This document shows positions 22,077-32,680 of a stretch of DNA of 64,000 nucleotides, piece after piece. Location of the stretch: contig JBITNC010000001.1 of the NCBI GenBank assembly GCA_050084985.1, positions 5,890,001-5,954,000 on the forward strand. Direction: 5' to 3'. Positions within the stretch are counted from its first letter, which is position 1. The number at the start of each line of letters is the position of its first letter. The translations under genes were made by a program, and so were the position numbers. Source of the stretch: Nageia nagi (lineage: Eukaryota > Pinophyta). The notes below the pieces were generated by a model. That model was given only the letters and a program-made list of their open reading frames with translations, made no database searches and was not told the DNA's origin.

Positions 22077-23692
22077 TCACTATCACTATTGGCTTCTTTG
22101 AGCCTTTTTAAAATATGAATCTATTGATTAAGATTATGTAATATCTTCACCCACTACTATCTCAATAATAGTATACTATGAACACACTATCCATGATAAT
22201 TTGATCTCTAGAGAAGGCCAATTCCTTATACATTAGGCATAAACTATAAAGAACAAGTAATCAAAATAGAATAAAAGGGTAAAAATGTGAGGAATAAAAT
22301 AAAGAGATAGAGTAATAAGGAATAAAGCAAAGGGGTGGATCACTAGTTTAGCACAAGCTTTCACAATGTATGAAACCTTGGAAAGAATCTAGTGTAGCAG
22401 CCACGAAGCAAGCCTTCACTCTCTTAATTATTTCTCAGCATACATTTTACCATGTAATAGACATAGTTATTTTAACACATTACTATTATTATTTAGGAAA
22501 CATTCATCAATTGCCACAACATAGCCAGATTAAGAACAATTGTAACAAGTGTTGGGAAAGAAAGGTCAATATAGTATCATATTGCCAAGGAAATAAAATG
22601 TCTTAGAAAATAAATACAAGAGGCAATACAAGGGATTCCAACCCTTTTGCCTTATTACTACCTCTACTTATATAGAAAGAAAAGTAACTATAATGTAATA
22701 GAAAAGATTGAACAATTACAAAAAATGCCTCAATAGGCCTGATCTCTTTTTTTTAGAGTCTTCTTGATTGGTAGTTATGTCTTTTGAGTTTTTTTGACCA
22801 ATTGTATCTTTCCCAAAATATTTTGTAATGGCATGTAATGGTATTTAGAATATTCTATAATGGTCTATAGTTCTAGCAAGGTTATTCATAATTGTTCATG
22901 CTTATTTAAAGGTAAAAAGCCATTTCAGAAGTTTTTGGTTGTTACTCCTATGGTTCTTGAATATTATGAGCTTTTTCAAACCTTTACTCTCATATTTGCT
23001 TCTCTTTCAAATCTCTATGATCATTTCAAAGATGTTTGTTTGTATCTAGGCCTTTTCTTCTTATTCCTTCTTTTGGAGCTTTGTGTTGAATCACATTGGA
23101 ATTATGAATGTTCATTGATGATGTCACTTATCCTAGGCTTGATGGTAAGAACAAAATAAGACCTCTACATTCTACAGTATTTCTTTTAGGGTCATCATCT
23201 ACTTGGGTCTTTTCTTCTCTATTCCATCTTCTCTGGGAGATCATGCATACCCTTGATGATGTCACCTCTCTTTAGGTCTAGTGATAAGACAAAAATGAAA
23301 CTTTTGTGCCCTAGGTGATGTCATACCAAGAAATGTCTTATACTTAGCTATTTTTACTCTACTTCTTTCCAAGGTTATTGGGTTAAGTGGACTTTGGAAT
23401 ATCAAATTCTTTGGATGATGTCATCTCTCCTTAAGCTCGATAGAAAGAATAAAAATAAGACCTTCACACTTTGTAAACTCCTCTAATGATATCATCATCT
23501 CTCAGGTTTGATGATAAGACAAAAATGAAATTTTGCTACTTCGCATGATGTTATCTCTTCTTAGATCCCTTTATACTTAGCTTATTTTCATTTGAAAGAC
23601 TCTAGAATCTCCATAACTACAAGAATGCTTCAAATACATTAAATACACTTCGAGGTTCTTCCCAAAAATGTAGAATTATATATAAGTATACA
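22077..23692 (-). repeat. Right terminal repeat (5' LTR if minus oriented)
   Basis: Direct repeat of 18706-20284. On the minus strand it begins TGTATACTTATATATAATTC at 23692. It carries the better-preserved TATA box. Diverged internal sub-repeats lie near 23115, 23254, 23414 and 23485. Confidence 0.75.
22668..22675 (-). promoter_or_regulatory. TATA box in the LARD-like LTR
   Basis: Minus strand TTTCTATATAAGTAGAGG, about 1020 bp from the 5' end of the repeat. The left copy has the altered form TTGTATAAGTAGAGG, which suggests the word is a conserved promoter element and gives the orientation. Confidence 0.55.
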
Positions 23693-23739
23693 AAATATAT
23701 ATCCATGTTCTTCAAAATATTATCTTAGATGAGATGGTA

Positions 23740-24345
23740 AAGTGAACTACCCTCATTGATAGTCATAATTTGTTTATCATGTTCTTCTTATTTTCTTTTA
23801 TTTTCATTTTCCTCCTCCTCCTCCTCCTCCTCATCATACCCATCTCCATCACCTCTAGTCACTTTAGATGAATGTTTGGATTAGATCCTATGTGAACTAG
23901 GGGCTTTATATAGAGAGGAGCCTTTATTTACCTCTGATCTAGTAGTTGGGCATTCTGCAACTTGTGAAGACCCCTTCACTACTTGTCATGTAAGAATTTT
24001 TGAAGTAATCTCTTCTCATTGTGAATCTTTTAGATTTCAAGAAGAATAGGTGGAAATTAATTCTATCTCTGAGGTAACTATAAGAGGGGTATTGGAATCT
24101 TCTTTGATCTCACCCTCTTCTTCTAAATTAGTAACATTAACAAACTTATCACCTCCCTTTGTATGGGTATCTGTAGTGGGGCCAACATCTTGATATCCCA
24201 TAAAAGTTCCTTCTATTTGTTCCTCACCATTTCCTCCATCTTCATCTAATTCTTCTTCATCCCCTCTACAACATCTTAATCTATTATCATCACTCCTTGA
24301 ATTTGATTTATCATCATCATCAAAATCACTAGAACTCTGTAACAA
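23740..24345 (-). pseudogene. Acidic low-complexity ORF piece
   Basis: A 102-codon minus-strand frame starts with DFDDDDKSNSRSDDNRLRCC and contains EEELDEDGGNGEEQIEG, ending in a Glu/Ile/Ser-rich tail. Downstream a (CTC)n tract at 23811-23836 would read as a Gly or Glu run. It follows, on the same strand, the helical frame at 24755-25345, and the two may be halves of one protein. Acidic tails of this kind occur in plant retrotransposon accessory ORFs. No domain recognised. Confidence 0.4.
23811..23836. repeat. (CTC)n trinucleotide repeat
   Basis: Eight to nine CTC units followed by CATCAT. Confidence 0.95.
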
Positions 24346-24754
24346 GCTACTACCTAATGAAGAATCTCAACCAAGAGTAGCAACATGACTACTTTCTCCA
24401 CTCTTGAAAAGGGTCTTGGGGTGCTCCCTAACTTATGGTTCTATGACTCTTGGTGTAGGAATTCTTGGGATAGGTACATCAATGATCTATAATACATCGA
24501 TGCCTTGCATTGAGATAAACTAATTGAATTTAGGCTCCTTGGTAAAATCTTGTTTAATAGTCTGTTGAGTTTTTTGTGGCTTTAGTAAGCTATTGTAGCT
24601 TTCATCTTTAGCTCCTTCTTTCTTTTTATCCCTCTTCTTTTTCTAACTTTTTAGAAATTCTCTAAATCTCCATCTCTAAATAAACATTTCAGTATCTATC
24701 AATATCATCAAGGGAGTGGTACTCATAGTTAGTGTGAAATATTTGGCAAAATCT

Positions 24755-25345
24755 ATTAACTACACCAATTAGGTCATAATTATTTTTTTAAAAAAGACTC
24801 TCAAAATCATACCCTTCAATTTCATATTTAATTGTTGTAGCCTCCAACCAATTGTTGTAATAATACCAAGAATAAGTAATAGGCATTTTTATGGGTGCCT
24901 CTTTCTTCTCCTTAGCAAACTTTTCATAAAAATAAAATATTTACCTTACAAATTCAAGAAATAGCATTCTACCGCTAAGGGTAATGAGGGAGTTTAAGAA
25001 GGGCCACATCGATGTTAAAAACCCTAATGTAAGAATTATCAATTCCTCCAAATACAAATTCATGAACCTCTTCAAAAACTCAACCACTTTAATAAAAATT
25101 CTAGGGACATGCTAAACTCCATTCAACTCTTTGATGATTGCATATTCCAATTCATTAATCCTCATCTAGATATAGTTCCATTCCTCTACCTTATGAAATT
25201 TTGGATAAGCCATATATATTTCATCCTTTTGATTATAAATGATCTTTTTGATGCCATGGGCATGAGGTCAATTTTTCCCTTTTAACAATAGGAATACCAA
25301 ATAGGACATATTAAAAAACTCTTCATGTTCTTCACTTCCCTCAGC
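24755..25345 (-). pseudogene. Unknown ORF beside R repeat copy B
   Basis: The minus strand reads MSAEGSEEHEEFFNMSYLVF from about 25350. After frame changes it gives MAYPKFHKVEEWNYI, INELEYAIIKELNGV, HVPRIFIKVVEFLKRF, then MNLYLEELIILTLGFLTSMW and FAKEKKEAPIKMPITYSWYY, with only three stops in about 170 residues, two of them where Gln would fit. Amino-acid composition is that of a real protein. It begins exactly at the edge of the R repeat. If R is a plus-strand LTR this is an antisense ORF upstream of the 3' LTR, as known in some Tat-lineage elements; otherwise it follows a 5' LTR. Function unknown. Confidence 0.5.
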
Positions 25346-27718
25346 TGACATATTATTCTATTGCTAATGACCTAGCTCCAAAAAATACTCTCCCCTTTGT
25401 TCACCTTATAAATGAAGCCAAATAAATCTATCTCAAATATAATATTTGTTGACTTCCCCAAAATTCTGTAAAGGAAATTGATAGCTTTATTTATGGTATC
25501 CTAAAAGAAACACCTTTTGTTTTCATTTTTTCTTGATGAGCCATACAATGATATTTTGGTTTCAACAAAGATTGAATGAAATCACTAGGCCTATGTCTAT
25601 TGTTATACTATTCATATTTATGATCAACATCCTTATGAGTGAAGATAATACCTTGATTTGACCATCCCATCACTTTTTCAATACCTTATTTGGTTAAGTC
25701 TACAATAACCTTTCCTTTTGCATCTATAATAAATCTTTTGTTGAAGTTATTATACTTGACCACTTTAATCACTAACTAAGGGAAATTCACTAAGAAGTGT
25801 ATAACTGCAGTTATAAAAAGTTTGAAAGAATGGAGTATGTATTTCTTTTTTATTTATTTTGGGATTCCATTAACTTCTCTCAACATGAATATGAGTTGAT
25901 ATGATTACATTTTGAATCTCTTATATTATGAATTCTATCATAATAATGGTTATTCTTTTTGGTTTAGCCATCCTTGTTCAATTCTACAAAGCTACTCTTG
26001 GTTAACTGATAATAGCCACCCTCATCCTTATTTGCCTTACTCATCTTGCAAAATGATTAAAATTTGCTTAACTATAATTTTTGAGATAATATAGAAATTT
26101 TAATTTTATCAAAAATTTTATTTTGTCAAAATTATCTATTTTTCCTTTAGTCACATCCAATTAACAGGATAAGTCGATGTGATAAATAAATCCTTAGTCG
26201 CTTTGATTGCAAATCTAAAATGATGGGATAATTAAATACCTTAATCACTCTAAATTGAAGTCCAAAATGATGTGATAACTAAATCCTTAGTCGCTTTCAA
26301 TTAAATGCTTAAACCAACATGAAAAAAGTCTTGGGACTTAGTCATTTTGATTAGATCATGTTTGGATTTGATAATGGGGTTTTGAGTCGCTTTGGACTTA
26401 AGTGTAAAAACTAGTATGATAAAGGCCTTTTGCAACTTAGTTGATTCAAGTAGAAGTCAATTTCCATGTGATAATGATTACCTTAGTCTCTTCCAAATTA
26501 ATTTTAAAATTGATATGATAAGAGATAAGGGCTTAGTCTCTTTAATATCTACTTCAAATGTAATACAAAAAAGGGGAAAATAGGGTTTCAATTAGGCTAA
26601 GTCCCATAGACTTGGCTAGAGGAGTCTTTAGTTGGTATAGGAGAGCAACTAGAAATTGTTAAATAAGGTAACATCATTCAATTTGGCTTGGTATTCAAAC
26701 CACTCTAAAAACTCACAAGCAATAGTCATCCTCACCCAAGTAGCAAGCTCACTACAACAAAAGGAACTTCTATAATCACTCTGACTTGGTATTCAAATCA
26801 CTATGATTGCTTAAAAAAAACTTAGTTGCTTCACCTAGACTCTCAAATCATTATGATAAGGGGATCCATGAGGTAGATAAGATGCAAATGAAATAAGAAG
26901 ACCCATATTTATAGGCTTATTAGTCAAAATGCAATACGTGTCAATGTTCAAAGCAACATAGCCCTAGATCTGATGGTCAAGAGCAAATCAATAGGTGATT
27001 TTGATTGATGTGAGTAGAAGCTAAAGTCAACAAAACTTGGTGGTATTGGTTTAGTCAATTCAAGTATATTTCCAAGTGGATGTGACCATGTACAAATCCT
27101 TTACTCATAACAAGATAGACTTCTACATGGATGTGACCAAAAGAAAGTACTTAGTCACATTAAGGTGGGATGAAAGAGGATGTGATAATGGAAAAATACC
27201 TTAGTCATGCCCAAGTAGGTGATAAGCTTGATGCAATTGAATAAAAAATAAAAATAGTCAAATTTCATTATTTTTCATTCTAATTTTGGATGTGAAGACC
27301 TTTTTGTTTACATGATTTTGATGAAAACTGACTTCCACTCTTAAGTGTATAGAATGAGCTCTTGGATTCAAAAATGAGGTTTTTAAGCTTATCATTCAAT
27401 GATTGAGTAGGATCAAGTTTGACTTGTGTTGAGGGTAGGTGCTTACAATCAAAATTAGAGGATGGTATTCAACAATTTCATAGAAACCAACTTCCATGTT
27501 AATGTCCAAAATATACACTTTCCTCTAAGGTGAAAGATACTTCCCAATGATCTAAACTCTTTTTGTGATTAGAAAAATATGATCTTGACAAATCATTATT
27601 TTTGGATTATTTAATTTTTATGTACTTTTTATTTATTAAGGGAAATAAATTTTTTTTCCTAGATACCTAACTTGAGGAAAAAGTGAAAAAATATTGATAA
27701 AAAAATTGGGTGGTAACA
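25342..27718. repeat. R repeat copy B: ~2.4 kb LTR-like sequence
   Basis: Direct repeat of 6442-8770, alike over its whole length, ending GGGTGGTAACA. The base after it (27719) belongs to a copia-2 LTR, so this end is a true insertion boundary. Minus-strand reading gives a TGTTACCACCC start and a good TATA box near 26930. Plus-strand reading gives a CA end. No PBS-like string follows this copy, as expected for a 3' LTR of a plus-strand element or the outer end of a 5' LTR of a minus-strand one. Confidence 0.75.
26920..26932 (-). promoter_or_regulatory. TATA-like box in R repeat copy B
   Basis: Minus strand GCCTATAAATATGGGTC. The matching place in copy A (near 7967) reads CCTATAAACATGG. It supports a minus-strand promoter in the R repeat and conflicts with the PBS-like string beside copy A. 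Confidence 0.4.
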
Positions 27719-28143
27719 ACTATGACACTCAAATTCTTTAACTACAACCTTCTACATTGCACCATTGCATACCATGTTATATTCCAATACATTAAGCAAG
27801 TTTATATAGATCTCCTATAGTACTATAATCAAATATAGTAATCAAGCTATAACTAATGCCATGGTAAACTATGAAAGCCACAAACTCAAAAAAACTTGCA
27901 AAGTTCCAAAAAATAGTCAAAACATGCTTAAACTTGGAACTGTCTAAATATAGAGCAAATCAAACATGTATAGATGAATTAGATAGGATTGATAATTCAA
28001 ATGGCATGGAACAATCATCTTATTAGTATGGTTAATTATATTATCAATTGGTATTTTAATGGATCAAACCTATGATGTTCGATTATAGAACATAGTGTTG
28101 AAACTTGATATTTTGATGAGCTATAAGGATCAATTTTCCAACA
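27719..28143 (-). repeat. Truncated 3' LTR of copia-2
   Basis: Matches 50374-50799 in the same orientation (for example CTACAACCTTCTACATT and AAACCATGAAAGCC-type phrases). On the minus strand it starts TGTTGGAAAATTGATCC right after a polypurine tract. The other half of the LTR is missing at 27718, where the R repeat begins, so R inserted here. Confidence 0.85.
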
Positions 28144-28156
28144 TTCTCCTCCTTTA
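28144..28156 (-). other. Polypurine tract of copia-2
   Basis: Minus strand AAAGGAGGAGAA immediately before the TGTTGG start of the LTR. This is the plus-strand DNA primer site and confirms orientation and boundary. Confidence 0.8.
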
Positions 28157-28467
28157 TGCTAAAGGAACTTAGTAAAGGAGTTTGGAAGCATCACAAATTG
28201 GTTAATTAATATCTTCATTCATGTCTTCCAATTTTGTATTAGGAAATTTAAAATTTCAAAAAAACAAAATTAATATTGGCACTTCTTCCACTCTCCATGT
28301 GGGCTATCCTCCATCAAGTTTGCTTCTTCCTGCAAATCACTGTGTGTCTTCTAATGATCAACTCTCACTTTATAAAAAAAATCCTCTATTGAAATTCTGA
28401 TAATGCCAAAGATATTGATTCTTCAAAACCAATATTGCACATGATCATAACTTTTTACATTACAAAC

Positions 28468-29660
28468 TCATACTCCCCATGAGTATGTACTATGATTAAT
28501 CATCTCACATAGATGACTAAATAACAAAACGATCTCAACAGTATCTAAATACATGATTACATAAAAATTATCCATGAAATTACTAAGTACAAATACAACA
28601 AGAAAATAATATTCCTCACACAAATTGTCACTCCTCACAATGGTTGTACAAGATTCCTTCATACAAGGAATTTCAAACACATCACATAAGAAATCATCAT
28701 TGCCTCTACTTGAGTTCAAGAGACATAAGTTACCCACCATTTTCTTCACTCAAATAAGACTTTTCATCAATGTTGTAAGTATAATACAAGCTTAAAAACT
28801 TGCATTAATTTTAAAATATATCTTGATAAGAAACTCTCCATCACACATTAGAATATAAACCTCAAACATATTCATCAAACATCTAGTAAAAAAATCATCA
28901 ATAAAAATATAATCATGCAAAATAGTGTCACCTCTTTGCTTAAATTTTTGAGTAGAATAAAATGTGTCTTCTTGTATTTTCCATGAATAAGAATATTCTT
29001 GAATTCTTCCCATGAATCCATGTTGTTGTATAGTTAATGTTTCTGATCTTGAAATAACCACTAACTCTTTAACAATAGTTCTCCTCCTTGATGTATCTTC
29101 ACACATTATTTCCTCTTCAAGATAAATCTCATTATTTTTTATTATCACTCCAAGTGAATGATCTCCATCTTCAATAATTAATGTTTCCATATCCATTATA
29201 ACATGACAATAATTAATCTCTTTCCCTTTTCTATGTTCTATCTTATTTGATATATTATTTTCCATCTCCCAAATAAGATAGTCTTCACAAAAAGTATTTT
29301 TCACTCTTGGTGAGTGACCTTCATTGAGCATGAAGCTAGTATATTTCATCTCTTTTTATTCTTCAATACTTAGGTAATAATTCTAACAAATAAATTCTTT
29401 CTCTTTAAGAAAGTTATCATCATTCACTCCAAATGAGTGATTTCCATAATATCCATCCATCTAATGTGAATGGTATTCATCTAAGAAACACTCCATTACA
29501 ATTGAATGATCTTGAACAATTCAACACTTCAATGTGAGTGTTTCTCCTTTATCTTCATATGGTTTTTCAAAAAACTCTATAATCCATTTTTGATGAATGG
29601 TATTCATTACTACAAAATCATCATCAAGTGTCATCCTTGATGTCACTAAATGGAGCCAAA
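28468..29660 (-). pseudogene. Copia-2 acidic ORF with imperfect HS-G-V repeats
   Basis: The minus strand from about 29660 to 28468 reads as one long protein with a few stops, including open pieces of 185 and 93 codons. A loose repeat recurs every 25-45 residues: DHSIVMECFLDEY, GNHSFGVNDDNFLKEKEF, GHSPRVKNTFCEDYLIWEME, GDHSLGVIIKNNEIYLEEEI. The constant parts are His-Ser, often Gly-Val, and an acidic (Y/F)LEEE or CED tail. It is rich in Glu, Asp, Cys and Met. It ends 300 bp before the polypurine tract. I recognise no known domain and it does not resemble copia RT or RNase H. Confidence 0.55.
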
Positions 29661-29689
29661 TTATAATGATACCAAAAGCATCATAAAAA

Positions 29690-30060
29690 GTCATGTAGAG
29701 TTGATACTATTTTTTTAAAAATGTTTGGACTTTATGATGCTAAAACTGATGCTAAACATGTCTCCACTAATGATGCCAAAAAAATGAATAGACAATGCAA
29801 ATAATATCACTTATAGTTATGCTATTAGTCTCCATTAGTGACACCAATATAGATGTCAACCAGGAATAGTTTTTTCCCAAAAATATTTGGATATTTTACC
29901 TCCAAAATTAATGCTAAAACATTTACCACTAATGATGCCAAAATAAATAAGATGAGATGCTAATGATATCACATTTGGTCACATCATTCATCTCCATTAA
30001 TGAATTTACTAATGATACCATAAGTATCGCTATCAATGATGCTAAATGAAAGAGATGATA
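29690..30060. repeat. Tandem repeat, unit about 162 bp, two copies plus partial
   Basis: The word CCACTAATGATGCCAAAA recurs at 29764 and 29926 (spacing 162), each preceded by an A/T-rich ATTTGGA phrase and followed by CTCCATTA(G/A)TGA. A partial third unit runs to about 30060. The same core word and period occur in the array at 43576-44130. Confidence 0.65.
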
Positions 30061-30394
30061 ATCATTGCTATATGTTTCCCAAATATAGAGTGGTAAAAAT
30101 GGATATTTTTGACTCTTAGAAACATGTGTGATACCATAAAATATATATTATTGTCACCTATTTATGTTTTAGTTTAAAGTTATTATTTTCAACTATGTTG
30201 GATAGATTATTATTATCAACTTTATTATATAGATTATTAATAAGTGTGATAATGTTGATTTCAATGAAGAAACTTTATCATATGTAAGTTTTGATTTCAG
30301 GTTGCAACAAACATGTATTAGGGATAACTATATTTGGATGAAATAATAAGTGTGATTTGATGAATAGGAGCAGTTTAAAGTATCATTTATATAG

Positions 30395-30403
30395 TTAATA
30401 TAG
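30395..30403. repeat. Target-site duplication, left copy (LINE)
   Basis: TTAATATAG, repeated at 37305-37313. On both outer sides the host repeat continues, so the empty site can be inferred by comparison with a second copy of that repeat at 37460-37620. Confidence 0.7.
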
Positions 30404-30649
30404 TTTTTTAATAATAAGGGTAAATTATTATCAAAAGGTGCAAGGTTTTATCTAGGCCCCAAAAATTGATCACAAAAATGGTTTCCTCTACTAGAAATTG
30501 CTACCTAGCTATACCTGGTGGTATCCAAAAAGATTCAAAACATATCATCAAAATGTAGCTAAAACCCTACCATAATGCTATCAAACTATTTATCGTACTA
30601 CTAGAAATCTAACAACTATAGTGCTAAAGACCCAAAACTACTTAGTAGG

Positions 30650-31250
30650 AGCCTTCTTTGCTCCTTTCTTTGTTGGGGTAGGCTTTCTTTACACTTTCCT
30701 AGAGTTAGCTCTAGTTTTTAGTTTGAACTAAAGAACACTAGGATCAATTGGTGGTACTGGTTTATCTACATGGACCCATATTAGCAGCATGATGTTGAGT
30801 GGTTTACTGATCTTTTCTTTGTTCTTTGTTCTTTGTGAGTAATCTTTCTTCATCTTTTTAGAAAGGTCTATATCAACCTTTGGTTATATTTCCTTTATGT
30901 TCTGGGTGAGTTTTGGTTATACTATCTCTAAATTAGGTGCCTTAGGGTGGTCATCTTCCTAAACATTCATGACCTCTTTAGCTCCTTCTTTAGCATTGGC
31001 ATTTTTGTTCCTAATTCTCTTGGACCTAGTGACCATTCTCCTACTACTAAAGGGAGTAGTAGCAGAGGTACTTTTGTAGGGTATAGTATATTCCTTTGGA
31101 GCATTAGTCATTCCTTCCTTCTTTCTCTTCTTATTTATAAGATCTACACTATGCTCCCTTCTAATTTTTATCAGTTTGGAGGGGGTAGGAGCTTCAACTT
31201 TTGTACTTCTCTTTCTCACTTTTCAATACTAACTAGAGTTTTTTTTATGA
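30650..31250 (-). pseudogene. Lys/Arg-rich tail of the LINE's extra ORF
   Basis: Minus strand from 31219: MRKRSTKVEAPTPSKLIKIR and then KKRKKEGMTNAPKEYTIPYK, ending near 30650 with KPTPTKKGAKKAPTK-like residues. Strongly basic and disordered, like a nucleic-acid-binding or nuclear tail. It follows the unknown domain at 31250-32140 on the same strand and is probably the C-terminal part of the same protein. Confidence 0.5.
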
Positions 31251-32140
31251 TTCTCCTTCAATTAATTTATTGAAATTAATTCCCATTAAATATTTTAATA
31301 ATGCCTTCTTATACATGAAAGTAATGAGACCTAGGTATCTCATTTTCTTTTCTTCCCTATTGTAAACTTGTTAAATAGAAACCCTAATTAACTCTACCAT
31401 AAATAAGGGGAAACAAATATGTGACTCTTTACCCGTTAATAAATAACAAATAAGGATAAATTTTGGGCCAAATACAATTGTATACCTTCTATCCCATGGC
31501 TTACTAAACTTTTTTCATTCAATCTTAATTTTTTTTCTTGCTAGCTCCTCACTGAGGTCGAAGAAATCTTGGATCTCCTCTAACTTAGCTTTTGAATTCT
31601 TCTAAAATATTCTCCCATATAAGCTTAGCTCATTGGCTTTTTCAATGGATCCCATAGTAAAATTCATCCAAATATATCTAATTTTTACCCAACCATTATT
31701 AAATCTTGAAATGATTGAGTCCTCGATTGCTGGATCATGGCCCTTTCAGTTCATCAGGTAACAGTGGACACCACCCTTGCCCAAAATCTCTCAAATTATT
31801 TTATCACTTTGGACCTCCCTTTGGTTTCCTAGTTCATACATGCTACTCTTCCCAATTGCTATAGGATTACCAAATGCATGCACCTAAAATGGAAAAGGTG
31901 GCAATAATGGGAGGATTAAGTAATGATTCCAAGGTATGCCATATTTTTGAATATCATCTTGAATTCTTATACCATCACAAGTTTTCTTATGCCACCTTGT
32001 CAAATCATCCAATCCATTAATGTTAAGAGGGTGGATGTGATTATAGTTTGATATCTCAAGACCAATGATCTCATACTTCTCTTTCGAACCAATCTAGGAG
32101 TACCATGTCATTGGTACATTTGATTACTCCTACCTTTCCC
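31250..32140 (-). pseudogene. Unknown ORF downstream of LINE RT
   Basis: One minus-strand frame stays coherent from 32140 to about 31250: KEKYEIIGLEISNYNHIHPL, LDDLTRWHKKTCDGIRIQDD, WNHYLILPLLPPFPF, HAFGNPIAIGKSSMYELGNQ, FNNGWVKIRYIWMNFTMGSI, LEEIQDFFDLSEELARKKIK, then YLFPLIYGRV. About nine in-frame stops are TAA or TAG, mostly where Gln is plausible. The normal plant LINE ends soon after the zf-RVT region, so this is extra. I do not recognise the domain. It could be a captured host gene, a third LINE ORF, or part of another element. Confidence 0.5.
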
Positions 32141-32199
32141 CTTCAAGGAAGTGGGGTTGGACTCTAAGCAGAGTTGGCATCTCAAACTATATAAGTCAA

Positions 32200-32680
32200 C
32201 ATCCTTGGTGGGGTCCAACTGTATATAATACCTGATGTTTTCAATCAATAGTTTAGAGCATTTCTTCCAAGCTCCAACTATATCTCAGCTATGTTATTTG
32301 AAAATCCTATCATTACTCTCTTTTATTAATGTCTAGAAAACATGGGGAGGGATCATGGTCCAAATGAGTTTTGATTTTTTTCTCCCTCTCTCTAGCCTCT
32401 ATTATTCAACTATTTTGGCTAGAGAGAAGGGATTTGTCCAATGGTGACGGATAATCTTATTTACTTTTTCCCATAGTTCCTTGGCATATTCATAGTGGAG
32501 AAAGAGATAGGCAAAGGTTTCCTCTTATTCTAGGCATAGGGTACATATACTAGGGAACCTCATTCCTTTCCTCTTTAAAACTTCATTAGTATGGATCTTG
32601 TTTAGCACTATTACCCAAAGAAAGTAAACAATTTTGGGAATTAATCCTGTGATCCATACATTATTCCATAGGTAATTTTG
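32200..32680 (-). pseudogene. LINE C-terminal zf-RVT region
   Basis: Minus strand near 32650-32440 reads FPKIVYFLWVIVLNKIHTNE, then RFPSICTLCLE with CxxC, then ETFAYLFLHYEYAKELWEKV. The pattern (I-x-T, C-x2-C, E-x-x-x-H/Y-LF-x-C/Y, A-x-x-LW) is the zinc-binding region at the end of plant LINE ORF2, where it may bind element RNA. The second Cys/His pair is partly lost. Confidence 0.75.

Larger units (their letters stand above)
18706..23692 (-). mobile_element. Non-autonomous LTR element with 1.6 kb terminal direct repeats
   Basis: Two direct repeats of about 1.6 kb (18706-20284 and 22077-23692) flank a 1.8 kb centre. The repeats share whole phrases such as TCACTATCACTATTGGCT at the left and GTAGAATTATATATAAGTA at the right. 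A minus-strand TATA box and a TG at 23692 favour a minus-strand LTR element. No RT, integrase or protease is present, so it would depend on another element, as LARD elements do. I could not define a PBS or clean TG/CA ends in both copies, so an ordinary tandem duplication is not excluded. Confidence 0.6.

Noticed and set aside
30947-31273. Plus-strand frame of 108 codons
   Set aside because: Complement of the Lys/Arg-rich minus-strand ORF, giving a Phe/Ser-rich product with no features of a protein.
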